The notes under the pieces were generated by a model that was given only the letters and a program-made list of their open reading frames with translations, did no database searches and was not told the DNA's origin. A DNA stretch of 64,000 bases, taken from contig JAHGAU010000032.1 of the NCBI GenBank assembly GCA_019925105.1, positions 372,001 to 436,000 on the forward strand. Reading direction: 5' to 3'. Source of the DNA: Niebla homalea (lineage: Eukaryota > Ascomycota > Lecanoromycetes > Lecanorales > Ramalinaceae). The translations under genes and the position numbers were made by a program. Each line of letters begins with the position of its first letter. Positions within the stretch are counted from its first letter, which is position 1. Below, in pieces: positions 52,644 through 64,000 of the stretch.

Positions 52644-55600
52644 ATGGCGACCGCCAACGGGATAGATCCGCAAGCAAAGACGCTGAAGCTTGAGAACGTA
52701 GGCTGTTCCCTCGCATTGATGACCTGGCTAATCCATTGTACAAGACCGAGAAACGCGACACTCTCATCGCTATCGAGAAGAAGTATCAGAAGTCCTGGCA
52801 AGATGGCGGAGTCTTCAATGCTACACCACCCCCAACCTCCGACACTCGAGGGCTCTCACCCGATGAGATCAGAAAGAAGCATCCCAAATACTTCGCTACG
52901 TTCGCTTATCCGTACATGAACGGCACTCTTCACGCCGGTCACAGCTTTACAATCAGCAAAGTCGAGTTCACCTCAGGGTTTGCGCGAATGGAGGGGAAAC
53001 GAGTGCTTTTCCCTCTGGGATACCATTGCACTGGGATGCCAATTAAAGCTTGCGCCGACAAGCTCACCGATGATGTACGGAAATTTGGGCAGAACTTCGA
53101 AAACTACGATGAGGAAGAGGAAGGAACTGAGCTTCCCGGTGGAATGCCTTCTGCACCTACACAGGCGCAGACGAAAGAAGATGTCACAAAGTTTACGTCG
53201 AAGAAGAGCAAAGCCAATGCAAAGACTGCAAAGATGAAATATCAATTCCAGATCATGCGGGCCTTGGGAATACCCAACGAGGAAATCCACAAATTTGCAG
53301 ATGCTCACTACTGGCTCAAGCATTTTCCTCCAATATGTCAACAAGATCTGAACGGTTTGGGTGCTCGGATAGATTGGAGAAGGAAATTTGTCACAACCGA
53401 TGCCAATCCATATTACGATGCCTTTGTACGGTGGCAGATGAACCGTCTGCATGAGCTGAACAAGATTCAGTATGGTGTACGCTATACTATATACTCACCG
53501 AAGGACGGACAGCCGTGTATGGACCATGATAGAACGGAAGGTGAAGGCGTAGCCCCCCAAGACTATACGGCCTTGAAGTTGAAGGTTCAGGAATGGGCTC
53601 CCAAAGCGCTGGAAAAGATAAGCGGTAAAATACCTGAATCTGCCAACGTCTATTTCGTTCCTGCAACGTTACGGCCAGAAACCATGTATGGACAGACCTG
53701 CTGCTTTGTTGGCCCCAAGATCAACTACGGCCTTTTCAAGGTCTCGGAGAATGATTATTACTTTGTGACAAAGCGCGCTGCGTGGAATATGGCATTTCAA
53801 GGAACGTTTTTCAAGAGCGACAACTTCCCCAAGGATATCGGCCAGCTTCCCATGATCACGGAGATGTTAGGGTCAGATGTGGTTGGCACTATAGTGAAAG
53901 CTCCCTTATCTATACATACTTCAGGGGTTCGTGTTCTGCCCATGGAGTCAGTCCTTGCAACAAAGGGTACCGGGGTTGTGACGTCTGTGCCATCCGATAG
54001 CCCTGATGACTACGCAAATGTGATGGATCTTGCCAAAAAGGCCGAATACTATGGCATCCAAAAGGAATGGGCCCAACTTGAAATTCCTCCAATCATCCAA
54101 ACACCCTCTTATGGCAACATCACCGCTCAGTTTTTGGTCGAGAAGATGAAGATCAACTCCCCCAAAGACGCAAAGCAGCTTGCAGAGGCAAAAGATCTTG
54201 CATACAAAGAAGGCTACTACAAAGGTACAATGCTAATCGGCGACTACAAGGGCCAATCCGTGGAGTCTGCCAAGCCCAAGGTCAAGGAAGCACTGATCAA
54301 GAGCGGCGAAGCGTTGGAATACGCGGAGCCGAATGGTCTCGTTATAAGTCGGAGCGCGGATGAATGCGTGACTGCGTATCTAGGGCAATGGTTCCTAAAC
54401 TATGGAGAGAACGACCCAGACTGGCGGAACACCGTCCTCGACCATGTCAAGAATGGCCTCGAGACATATTCCGGCGAGACACAGAACGGATTCGAAAAGA
54501 ATCTGGATTGGCTGAATCGATGGGCTTGTGCACGAACATATGGTCTCGGCTCCAAACTTCCCTGGGACCCCAAGTTCTTGGTCGAGAGCTTGAGCGATAG
54601 CACCATCTATATGGCATATTATACAATATCCTACCTTTTGCATAGCGATCTCTTTGGTACGCAACCTGGTGAACTCTCCATCAAGCCATCACAGATGACA
54701 GACGAGGTCTGGGACTACATCTTCTGTCGCACGCCACTCACATCCGAACTCTCTTCATCCTCCGGCATCAGCAAAGAAGACCTCGAACGCATGCGCGCCG
54801 AGTTCGAATACTGGTATCCCCTCGACATGAACTCCTCCGGCAAAGACCTGATCCCCAACCACCTAACTTTCTTCCTATATATCCACTGCGCTCTCTTTCC
54901 CCCCGAATACTGGCCCCGCAGCGTCCGGGCCAACGGGCATCTCCTCCTCAACGGCGATAAAATGTCCAAATCAACCGGCAACTTCCTAACTCTCTCCGAC
55001 GCCGTGAAAAAGTATGGCGCTGACGCCTGCCGCATCGCCCTTGCCGACGCTGGCGACGGCGTGGAAGACGCCAACTTCGAAGAAACTGTCGCCAACCAGA
55101 TAATACTACGCATGTACACCCTCAAAGAATGGTGCGAGGAAGTCCTGTCCGCACCCCCCTCCACACCCGTTCCCAACGCCGCCAACACGAATCTCCGCCC
55201 TGCCGACTCCCCCAATGACACCAACTTCTGGGACCTCCTCTTTACCAACGACCTCCGCCACTTGGTCCACGAATCCTACACCCACTACTCCTCCTTGAAC
55301 TTCAAAGCCGCCCTGAAGTCCTGCCTCTACGACTTCACCTCGGCCCGGGATTTCTACCGCGAGGCCACCACAGCCGCCGGGACCGGCATGCACGCGGGCC
55401 TCGTGCGCCAGTACATCGAACTGCAAGCCCTGGTCCTCACACCCATCGCTCCCCACTGGGCCGACTACATATGGCAGGAAGTCCTGTCCAAGACAGGCAC
55501 CATCCAGAACGCGCTCTGGCCCACCTCCACCCCTTTACCCGACCCCGGCCTGTCCGCGGCGCGAGACTACGTGCGCGCCACCTCCTCCGCGATCACCTCG

Positions 55601-56152
55601 GCGGAGGCGGCGCAGCAGAAACGGCAGGCCCGCGGCAAGACCACCTCCTTCAACCCGAAACTGCCCAAGAAGCTGACCATCTACTACGCGGCGCGGTACC
55701 CGCACTGGCAGGACGAGTACATCTCCCTCCTCGCCGCCAACTTCGACACCACCATGACCCTCAGCCTGGACGAGAAGAACCTCGGCGACGCGCTCAAGCG
55801 CAAAGGCGGGAAAGAGATGAAGCGCGCGATGCCCTTTGTGCAAGCCCTCAAGAAGCGGCTGTACGCGGGCGAGCAGCCCGAGCTCGTGTTCGAGCGGAAA
55901 CTGGCCTTCAGCGAGGCCGAGGTGCTGGGCCACATGCTCCGCGGGTTGAGGAGGACGACGGGGTGTAAGGTGATTGAGGTGGTGGAAGTTGTTGAAGAAG
56001 AAGAGGAGGAAGGGGCGGATGGGCAGGAGGAGAAGAGGACGGGGAAAGTGGTCGCGGGAGATGGGGAGGGTGAGGTGAGGACGGGATTCCCGGCTTTCGC
56101 GGGGAACGCGGTGCCGGGGAGCCCGGTGTTCAATTTCGAGAATGTGGCGTGA
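52644..56152 (+). CDS. Cytosolic leucyl-tRNA synthetase
   Basis: Exons 52644-52697 and 52745-56152 give 1153 aa; the 47-nt intron joins LKLEN to TEKRDTLIAIEKKYQ, the usual start of eukaryotic cytosolic LeuRS. The class I signatures are YPYMNGTLHAGHS (HIGH form, ~80) and GDKMSKSTGN (KMSKS, ~757). Between them lies the CP1 editing domain with LRPETMYGQT and TGVVTSVPSDSPDDYAN, typical of post-transfer editing. The anticodon-binding helical domain and a C-terminal extension ending in an acidic tail follow. The enzyme charges tRNA-Leu in the cytosol. Length is normal and no targeting peptide is seen. From about 54700 on, codons become almost uniformly C- or G-ending, unlike the 5' half. Confidence 0.96.
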
Positions 56153-56703
56153 GTGGAGGAGAAGGTTATGTATCTACCAGCAGAACAAAGAGTGTGAGTG
56201 AGAGAGAGAGAACAGGGTCAAGAAGTCTCTGATCAGGGCAGGCAAGGCGGAAGAGCAGAAAGGGGGGAGATATACAAGGTAGGAGGTGGTCACTTTTAAG
56301 GTTGATGGCTCTGTCGAATATTACTCTTCTCCTTATTTCAGGGTCCTTGATCTCCTGTAGCAATGGCCAGACAGAGTTGGGGGAAAGAATCCTGCTACCT
56401 AGATCATACATGTGGTGTCTATTGCAGGAGGGGTATACATGCTCGCTAAAAACCCAGATAATCCTCTTTGTACGCTTACCTTCCAACTTGCCAAAAACGC
56501 CGAACGGGATGCACCTGCCTTGGATATTCTCACATTGGTCGAAAGGGAGACGCGAAGCTGCCTCTACGTTGCAGCAGAAATATCACCACCGTGGCGAAAA
56601 GAAACATTCAGGCCTGGCAGTCGAAGCACGTGGGAAATGGAGCTGGTCTTACTCTCCAATGGCCTTCCGCAAATCACTCCACTTCTGCTTCAAACTCTCA
56701 TGC
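56153..56703. other. Intergenic between convergent LeuRS and RabGAP genes
   Basis: 3' flanks only. A short (GA)n stretch at about 56190-56210. No gene recognised. Confidence 0.45.
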
Positions 56704-59524
56704 TCAGAGTTCATCTATATCGCAGGTATTAGCACGCCAGCCGACATCATACTCCGAGTACGCATATAATACCTCTGCGAACTGCATCTTCGTCTCCACC
56801 AGCACCTTCTCCATTTCCGCCATCTGTTCCTCCAGCCCGCGATTCTCATTCTGCACCTCGAGGTTCCGTTGCATGATCCGCTCCATGTCGCCCTTGAGAC
56901 GCGTCTCCACTTCTTCGGTCTGCTTGTCCACCATCACCTTCATCTCGTCTGCCTGAAGTTTCAGGCTTTCGACATTGTCGTGCAGCTCCTGATTCTCGAC
57001 TTTGGTGCGTACGAGCTCGGAAGCCATTTGGACGTGTTCGGTGTCTGATTTCTCCGTACGTTCTTCCAGTGAGCGGACTTTTGCAGATAACGTGGCGTTC
57101 GAGGTACGGAGGGTTTCCAGCTCGACCTCACGGTCCTTCTCCACGCGTTGCTTCTCCTCCCACTCGCTGGTGTACACTTTGAGCATCTCAGGTGTGATCT
57201 TGATGGTACAGGCATCTTGCACAAGGATATCAGCACGATAGATCTCCTTGTCCGCACCTCCCGAGCTGCCAAAGAAGCCAGACTCCAGAAGTGAGTTGTT
57301 AGAAGGCGTTTGATCGATATATGCATCAAACAGGCGGTCCTTGAGGAAGTTCGTAAGACTCGACATATCGTTCATGCTGAGCAACGCTTCTGCGTTCTTT
57401 TGAAGCAGCACTATGCCAAATTTCAGTATTGCCCCTTCCAGGCCTTCGCTGAGAATCAGATCGTAAATCCGGAGTACCAGTTGTAAGGGTAAGCGATATG
57501 CGAAAAGTGTCAGAAACCATTGTGTGGCATACAGCTGTGGAGGGACCCCTTTCCGGTGAAGGTGACAGAAGAGCGCAGGTTCCAGGTCCTCTAGTAGTCT
57601 TTCAAATTGGTACAAGTGTAAGTGGAGACCAGGCATATCCTGTATAAACATCTCCCGCAGATGGTACTGGTTCATTAGCCGTACAAGTAAGCAGAAGGCC
57701 TCTTCTTCGGGCATCTGTGTGATTGTTAGTGCCTGCCAATTCGATTTGAAAAGAATTTCATACATTGAACAACAGAGGCATGACGAGGAAATTCATGCCT
57801 TGGGCGTACCCAACTCCTTCATCAAACAAAGCATAGGCCTTGCAGACACCAAACAAGCCTTCCTGTAGACCTGCTGCAACAGCATACTTGGAATAGCTTG
57901 TCCGGGCCCCAAGATCTCGCCGGATGACTTTCTCAAGCTTTTGGACTGCGACTTTGTCCTCTTGCGCCTTTTTCTTTCTCTCGGCAATAACAGTTGCTTG
58001 CAGCTTTATGGCGCTTTCAGCGTCCTCCTTGGACGACTGTGGTGGGGAAGCAAAGCCATTCGTAGATGTCGCAGGGGTTGAGTGGTCGGAGTGAACGGAT
58101 GATGCCGAAGATTTGATAGATGGCTTCTCCGTCAGGTTACCATTGGCGGGGCTTTGCGAAGGTACGTGGCCTTGTAGACCAGCAGTCAGATCTAGATCCT
58201 TGTCTGTACCCCGTACGACCAGTTCCCGGTAAACACCCTCGAGCTCTTCATTCTTGCTTTGAGCAAGGACTTGCCACACCACCCCTCGGATAGCACTGGG
58301 TATTCCTGTCGAGATGGCTCGACCAAGTTCTTCTGCGCTTGTTCGAGCAACAGCAGCAGGTCCCTCATATACAACGGCTTGCCATAGGTCCCAATCGACA
58401 GGCGCAGAGGGATCCGTCATTGCTGATGGTCCAGCTGCCATGCCTGCCGCTGTGCCAGGTGCCAGGTTCGTGTCCGGTGCTGAAGGGATCGCACCTGGCG
58501 ATGCCGCAATTGGCGATGAGACAGGACTCGCAGCAGCCAGACCTCCCTCTTTCTCATCTGCCACGGAAGTCGGACTCCCGATTCCAAGCCCGACAGACGC
58601 ACTTCGGCCAACCAAGCCCGCCAATGCTCCTCCAGACCCGCCTGGCGTGGTGGCTTCTTGACCATCCAAGGATTGTATGCCAGCCTCCTCCCGCAGTCTC
58701 AACATCTTGAATCGGTCTCTCAGACTGTTTCTCTGCTGCTTTGCACCACTTGAGCTGTCTGAGTCATTTGCTTCATCCAGTTTGGATAGCATGAGCTCCG
58801 GATTAGAATTCAATGAGTTGATCGAAGTCATGGTATTCCTTCTCTCACTGAAGCTTGGAGACTTGCTGGGAGCAGGAGCGGGTAGGTTCGCATCGATGGT
58901 GGTCGAGGGTTTTCTTGTAAACCACGAGAATCCTGTTCCCGTTCTCTTTGACGTTGACGCTGGGGAAGGCTTCAATTCTGGTGGCTTAGCTGCACCCTTG
59001 GCGGACCATGGCATTGACGGCAGGTTGCCTGAAAGACCTCTTATCTTAGGCGGACGACTTGTGTGTATGTCTGTTTTCTCAGGCACAGCATCCAAGGTAG
59101 TTCCTTCATCGCTGGCGGCATCTCCCACTAGATTGACATTCTCTAGCGTGGAGTTGGAGGCGGAGTGGGCTGTGAGCAGTGGTGATTTGGGAGGAGGGAG
59201 GTGTGTTTCCCCCTCAGCAGTCTCTTCCGATGGGCTTATATGAGGCTCTTCCACGGTATTGCCATTCGCTCTTGATTCAATGGTGGAAGTTCTAGGGGTA
59301 GATGTGGCCGAGGAAGGGCCGCCTTCCAGGAGAGATCTTGGGAGCGATGAGTTGGACTTTTGAGATAGTTGGGACTGCGGGCGTTCAGTGGTATCTGGGG
59401 CGTCTTCGAAGGTGTCCTGACCCAGGTAAGGAGATGAAAGTATCTTATTGACATGTAGGGGGCTCTTTACCCCTTCTTTATCCGAGCTGTGAGCACTCGA
59501 CAGCCTTCGGTCTGCATCGGTCAT
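56704..59524 (-). CDS. TBC-domain Rab GTPase-activating protein, Gyp5-like
   Basis: Exons 59524-57764 and 57714-56704 give 923 aa; the 49-nt intron (GTATGA..CACAG) interrupts the TBC domain in phase 0 (MPLLFN/MPEEEAFCLL). Residues 1-400 are Ser/Pro/Thr-rich with a short basic patch. The TBC domain is ~405-700: GIPSAIRGVVWQVLAQ, VIRRDLGA, YAQGMNFLVMPLL and GVPPQLYATQWFLTLFAYRLPLQLVLRIYD. The last includes the YxxxW-type glutamine-finger region YATQWFLTLF, while the usual IxxDxxRT arginine-finger motif reads VIRRDLGART. A long coiled coil fills ~760-905. A disordered N-terminus, a TBC domain and a C-terminal coiled coil match yeast Gyp5/Gyl1, which act on Ypt1/Sec4-type Rabs in ER-Golgi and exocytic traffic. 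Complete. Confidence 0.92.
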
Positions 59525-60081
59525 AGTGGCAGTTGTAAGACCAAGGATAGGGTAGAAGAATTGCTCCTTCTCTTCACAACAGAGGGCACAGTGAGATGGG
59601 AACGAGGAAGCTCCCTAGCCAGCCATGGTACTTCTAGTATAAAATGAGATTGTGTCGATATGCGGAGACACAAGGGCAAGGGCTTCCCGTCTACGCTGTG
59701 ATTGAGAAAGGTTTCGGGGCAGCGGCTGAATCAAGTGCTCAATGGCAAGTCTTGTCGAAATATGATGGCACCAATGGGCAATCTTGAGGTTTGGGGCGAG
59801 ACACGCATTTCTACAATTTCCTAAAATGGAAAGAGGGTTTGAGCTCACGTGATTGGTCAATCTCGATGACGAATTTCTTTCGCGCGCCTCGACACAAACA
59901 GCGTCATGACGGCTAACCTGCACCCACGTTCTCAAGAACGTGCTCTTGTCCAGCGCGTCGGCTTCTGATGGCGTAAAATCACGCTACTTGACTACAGTAA
60001 TGGAGCCGACAGGAAAGCACGCTCAATCTTTCCATTCGAGGTATACCGTGTTATATTATCTACATGATGACTGTTTGAGAG
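59525..60081. other. Intergenic, nothing recognised
   Basis: Upstream of the RabGAP gene and 3' of the PLC-like gene. Only motif-free frames. Confidence 0.45.
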
Positions 60082-61443
60082 CTACACACTTCCAAGCATG
60101 CTGCCAATTATCCCAAGGAACAAGAGTAGCATCACTGGGGGAATCCCTATGGAAGCCCCTGACGTTGAATCCTTACCACAACAGGGCCGATTGTATGGCA
60201 CATTGTTGTGCTGGGCAGCGACTTCGAAGACGGAGCCTGGATAATTACCGTCATTGTAGTAGTCCACGAGCAGAAAATTAGGCGGCCTTGACCACGTCTC
60301 CACACAAGAATTTGCCATAAGACCAAGACTGCCGAACCCAGAGACAGCATTGGTATCGTTGACAAGTGTTGTCGTAGGCGTTAAGACGCTGGTGCCAAGA
60401 AGAGTAACCTCGGTATTCAAATTATGGTTGGCCAGGTACATCCTGCCTTCAGCAGCCACTTTATCCAAATTGGGCGGCCGCTGCTGAGTGCATGGGAAGC
60501 TCCGGTTTGTGGGGCTGAACGGTGTCTCCCACATTTGGCTGAATTCATCCAGGATGTAAGGGACCTCAGTCTGGTTGGCGTTATAATCCATGAAGATGAC
60601 GACACGCTTTCCCGTCAGTATCATCTGCCCAAGACTTGGCCATGAGTCAAGAATCATGGGCACCTGTGACGGCTCGTAGGCATACTGCGTCAAACCCGAA
60701 TTGATCAAGGGGGTAGTGTAATTGCCCACGCCGATATAGTCGGAATTGACCAGCAAGAGCGTCACGACATCATACGGGTGCCGCCGGACCCAGTCTGTGA
60801 TGTTTGAGAAATATTCGAAAGCAGTGCCAGCGTCCAGAAGATTGCAAGTGGTATGACAGTAGGAGATCGTCTGAGTCGTGCTGTTCCAATGAGTCTCCCC
60901 CTGCAACATGCGGATGCCGTCGTTCAACTGGCTGAACACTCCAAACTTTTGGTTCGCCCCGACGTTGTTGGGTGTGATGAATGGTGAATTGTGCGCCGCG
61001 ACGAACGTGATATTGCTGTATTTGCGGCTGCAGAATTCCGGATGGTTGTTGCATGGTTGTGTATTGATGGGAACGGCAGATGTTGTTCGGCTGGCTGTGG
61101 AGTTGGAGGATGTCGTAGCATTGGTCGCGTTTGCACTTCCGCCGATTGTTCCCTGAATCAGACTGACACTTGACGTCGTGGCTGGAGTAGTCGGCGCAGT
61201 CGCATTTGTATTGGCAAGGGTCGTAGCAATTTCGGCGATTGTTCCGTTGGGGTTAGTGGATGTAGTAGTATATGAGAGATAGGAGCCCGTTGGAACGCCA
61301 TCACTTCCAAGATTTGGGGCCGTTAGTGTAGCTGTAGCTGATCCAGAAAGAATTACGAGTGAGCCGGTATCATCCTGAGCATGAGAGCTGGCAATGTAAA
61401 GCAGAAATGCGCAAAGCAAGCTGAGTAGATAGCCGAAGGACAT
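60082..61443 (-). CDS. Secreted, GPI-anchored PLC-like phosphodiesterase
   Basis: Single exon, 453 aa, starting at the true ATG of MSFGYLLSLLCAFLLYIASSHAQ, a clear signal peptide. Residues ~25-125 are a Ser/Thr/Asn-rich stalk with many N-glycosylation sites. The TIM-barrel phosphodiesterase domain (PI-PLC X-like) runs ~130-410: CNNHPEFCSRKYSNITFVAAHNSPF (catalytic-His region), QLNDGIRMLQGETH, DWVRRHPYDVVTLLLVNSDY, GKRVVIFMDYN and NFLLVDYYNDG. The C-terminus has small residues (STSGASIG) then a hydrophobic end (PVMLLLFLGIIGSMLGSV), as in a GPI-attachment signal. Fungal members are predicted cell-surface phosphodiesterases of unknown substrate. The second half of the catalytic pair was not identified with certainty, so activity is not assured. 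Confidence 0.88.
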   Translation of the reverse strand: MSFGYLLSLLCAFLLYIASSHAQDDTGSLVILSGSATATLTAPNLGSDGVPTGSYLSYTTTSTNPNGTIAEIATTLANTNATAPTTPATTSSVSLIQGTIGGSANATNATTSSNSTASRTTSAVPINTQPCNNHPEFCSRKYSNITFVAAHNSPFITPNNVGANQKFGVFSQLNDGIRMLQGETHWNSTTQTISYCHTTCNLLDAGTAFEYFSNITDWVRRHPYDVVTLLLVNSDYIGVGNYTTPLINSGLTQYAYEPSQVPMILDSWPSLGQMILTGKRVVIFMDYNANQTEVPYILDEFSQMWETPFSPTNRSFPCTQQRPPNLDKVAAEGRMYLANHNLNTEVTLLGTSVLTPTTTLVNDTNAVSGFGSLGLMANSCVETWSRPPNFLLVDYYNDGNYPGSVFEVAAQHNNVPYNRPCCGKDSTSGASIGIPPVMLLLFLGIIGSMLGSV

Positions 61444-62023
61444 GACAATTTTAGGCACAAGAGTGTATCACGACATGACGTTCAGAGCAAAAGCAATTCA
61501 AGCATCAATGAATTCAACAACCTTAGGCAGCATTAAATGATGGAAGATAGACTGTGGCTTGACTGTCTTCACAAAGGACTGCGTGTGGACATAATGCTGA
61601 TGACGTATAGTGGAGTAGTAAGAGCTCTCCTGTGTCTGGTGATTACTTGGGCCACACTAACATTGGGTATGCATAACGCGCGTACCTCCAGAGTGTTTGG
61701 AGATATATTGCAAGAGAAAGGGTGTTGTGGAGCTTCAAAATGGCTGGTCTGAACTCTCTGCGGGTGATCGGATCGTCGGCTCCACAAGTCCTCCAATCAT
61801 TCTCAACCTCCGACGCAAACGCGAAAATGACGATTGTGTGCAGTGCAATAAGATTTATTTTCAGAACACACGTTATACAAGCTCCAGGGAGTCCACGGAA
61901 GATCCCGATAGAAAGACACCGCTCGTAATCAACAACATTACCCTATTGAAGATTCCGACATGAACAGAGCGATTCACGTATCTTTACCCGCACCGAGATC
62001 CCTGTCGGCTGTCCTCCGCGACG
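61444..62023. other. Shared divergent upstream region (PLC-like / SUR7-like genes)
   Basis: About 580 bp with promoters on both sides. No separate gene or repeat recognised. Confidence 0.45.
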
Positions 62024-63111
62024 ATGGCGCTTCCAACTTTCAGGACGAGCAAGTCGACACGAAGCCGCGATGAGCAGCACACCACGTCTTCTTCCAGCGA
62101 AGACTATGTTCCCAGTCGTCCCTCCAAACAGACCATCAAGGCAGCCACACGAACCCGCCTCATCTTCTCCCTGCTGACGGCTTTTCTCTTCCTCATCGCC
62201 CTAGTCTTTCTTATCTTGGTCGAAGTCGGCAGCATATCGCCCACCAAACCTGTAGTAGGCAGTATCTACTTCCTGAAACTCGACGTCTCCCATATCATCC
62301 CGCGATCGGTGCCCCAGGCCCAGCTTATCAATAGCATAGCCCGCTCATTGGGTCTGCATGACTTCTATCAGGTGGGACTCTGGAATTACTGTGAGGGCTA
62401 TGGCAATGATATTACGGATTGCTCGAAACCGAAGTCATTTTACTGGTTTGATGTATGTACTTCTTATTTTCAAGGCCCCCTCCCCCTTGCAGAAGCTGTA
62501 CATCTTTGCCTTTAGACTGTAGAAGTACGTATGTGATTATGAGGCCTGACTCTGACATCGCTCAAAAGCCTGTTACAATCATCATCTCAGAGCTTCTTTC
62601 AGGGGCTTCGATAGCGCTACCGTCCACCATCATCGATGCACTAAAGCTAGTCCGAGTGGTGAGCCACTGGATGTTTGGCCTCTTTCTCACAGGTGCCTGC
62701 TGCTGCTTCGTCTCCATATTTCTAACCCCGTTCTCAATCTTCACGCGGTGGGCAACCTTTCCGATTGCGATTTTTGCTTTTCTGACCGCCCTGTTCACCA
62801 CGGTCGCGACGGTAATTGCCACGGTCATGTTCTTGATCTTCAAGAAGGTGGTCCATGGTGCGGAGGGCACGGTCAATATCGTGCCGACGATAGGGACCAA
62901 GATGTTTGCTTTCATGTGGATCGCGTCTGCTTGCACGCTTCTTGGCTGGTTGGTGCAGATGGGCTTGTGCTGCTGCTGCGCGTCAAGGAGGGATATAGAA
63001 AAGGGGAAGAAGGTGGGAAGGAAGAAGGCTTGGAGACAATCCGGGGAAGTTGCTCCGGCTGAGATGCATGAGAAACAAAAAAGAGGCATGTTCGGAAGGA
63101 AGAAACAATGA
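62024..63111 (+). CDS. SUR7/PalI-family four-TM membrane protein
   Basis: Exons 62024-62452 and 62569-63111 give 323 aa; the 116-nt intron (GTATGT..AAAAG) joins FYWFD to PVTIIISE in phase 0. TM1 is at ~47-68 (LIFSLLTAFLFLIALVFLILVEVG). An extracellular loop contains the SUR7 signature GLWNYCEGYGNDITDCSKPKSFYWFDP, with the paired Cys and G-W-x-Y-C pattern. TM2-TM4 lie in exon 2 (HWMFGLFLTGACCCFVSIF, FPIAIFAFLTALFTTVATVIATVMFLIF, MFAFMWIASACTLLGWLVQMGLCCCC). The tail is very basic (KGKKVGRKKAW, KQKRGMFGRKKQ). Family members mark eisosomes/MCC domains or act in ambient-pH sensing (PalI). The short basic tail favours a SUR7-like role, which is inference. Confidence 0.88.
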
Positions 63112-64000
63112 CAAAAGATCTGATTCCCTTTGGCCAAGGGAAATCAGTGCATCAACTCTCAATTACTTTGTGTCTCCAAATAGACTTTGCAGGCGCCAGA
63201 TGCGGAGGCATGGGTTTAATATTATTCCTTCGCCTCACGAATTGACGGTGTCGATCAGAGGACTCCCATTGTGACCTTAATCCAGCGAGTAAGGAGCAAA
63301 TGTAGCGCAGACGGCAAAGCCATAGGCTCGTGGATTGTAGGCGGATGGGTGATGGGACGGAATCGTGATCGTGATCGTGTACGGCTTGTTGGGAAGCCTC
63401 TCCATCGAGACCGTCCTGACTTTTTTCCCCATTCATGCCGTTCGACTCGGCTATTCAGATCTGGACACAAGCCCTCCATCCGCTCTCATATCCTGATTCC
63501 ATCTTCTTCAACCTCTACCCTATTTTGTCTCCGGTCATGGTGTGTAGCTTCTCGTCTTCGTCGTCCTCACCACTCGGACTATATTGCTTTCTTCAGTCTT
63601 TCATCACGGGTCTTCCTTATCCTCCCAGCCCAATTCTTCGTCTGTTTTCTTCAATCCCTCTTCATCCTTCTTCTACTGCTGTCCGTCATTCTCCTCTGCA
63701 TTCTTCCGTGAGCGTCTTGCACCTTCCTCCACGCCTATAGTCTTAGCTCTCGGACCACTCTTCTGTATAAAGGGGAAGTTCGAAATAGGCAATCGGCGTT
63801 ATCATGTGTACAGATCGAAGCGAACCTCACTCGAATGAAATGTTTGATGACTGGGTTGGCAGGCAGCTAGAAGATGTGGACCCCCAACGATTCATACCGC
63901 AAAATGTAGCACATGATGCGTATTACCTGTACTGTCCGGTTGCCGGGTGATCCCCGTTGGGGGTCATTTCTCCTAACCTGAAATAGCTTAGTTCTAGCGT
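63112..64000. other. Right-edge intergenic region
   Basis: CT-rich stretches at 63490-63710 look like a fungal promoter or leader for a gene beyond the right edge, but no coding exon is recognised. A perfect 11-bp inverted repeat (GACCCCCAACG at 63879-63889 and its complement at 63955-63965) lies near the end. Confidence 0.45.

Noticed and set aside
55471..55968. Arg/Ala/His-rich frame inside leucyl-tRNA synthetase
   Set aside because: A shadow frame created by strongly C- and G-ending codons of the true gene.
1..64000. Search by eye for CRISPR arrays, bacterial-type operons, rRNA and telomeric repeat arrays
   Set aside because: None seen. The CCCT/AGGG-like units at 11.6-11.9 kb are a 9-mer minisatellite, not TTAGGG telomere sequence.

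Overview
The window reads as nuclear DNA of a filamentous ascomycete (Pezizomycotina). Most genes have short spliceosomal introns (about 41-116 nt, GT..AG, with CTAAC/CTGAC-like branch points). Several families present are typical of or restricted to this group: PTH11/rhodopsin-like membrane proteins, AusD-like methyltransferases, a HeLo (HET-S type) domain protein, a modin-like protein and a Pex14/17-type peroxin. I cannot fix the class or species from sequence alone.

Layout. (1) 1-13.3 kb is an accessory, probably secondary-metabolite region: the 3' end of an FSH-type serine hydrolase at the left edge, an AusD-like methyltransferase divergent from an alpha/beta-hydrolase, a seven-TM rhodopsin-like protein, a six-exon cytochrome P450, a fold-back element with a 9-bp minisatellite, and a DUF1772 (anthrone-oxygenase type) membrane protein. 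A backbone enzyme, if any, would lie left of the window. (2) 13.4-41.8 kb is mainly core housekeeping: DPH1, HMG-CoA lyase, mitochondrial tRNA amidotransferase subunit Gta3, a small 79-aa spliced gene, Mgs1/WRNIP1, a 2079-aa DOCK-family exchange factor, a Pex14-N-domain peroxin, the INO80 subunit Ies2, a Ser-rich small protein, a coiled-coil protein, a Brd8-like bromodomain protein, a metallophosphoesterase and ribosomal protein eS8. (3) 42-51 kb is accessory again: a perfect 21-bp inverted repeat, a type-I membrane protein, the remnant of a fungal multi-TM protein, and a HeLo-domain gene with an in-frame stop lying tail-to-tail with a modin-like gene. The last pair resembles allorecognition/incompatibility genes. 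(4) 51.9-64 kb is core: a small conserved membrane protein divergent from cytosolic leucyl-tRNA synthetase, a Gyp5-like TBC RabGAP, a GPI-anchored PLC-like phosphodiesterase and a SUR7/PalI-family protein.

Gene models were spliced by eye from reading-frame continuity, splice signals and family resemblance. Junctions given are those that keep the frame, and lengths were checked to be multiples of three. No database search was possible. Family names come from recognised motifs, and functions beyond the family are inference.
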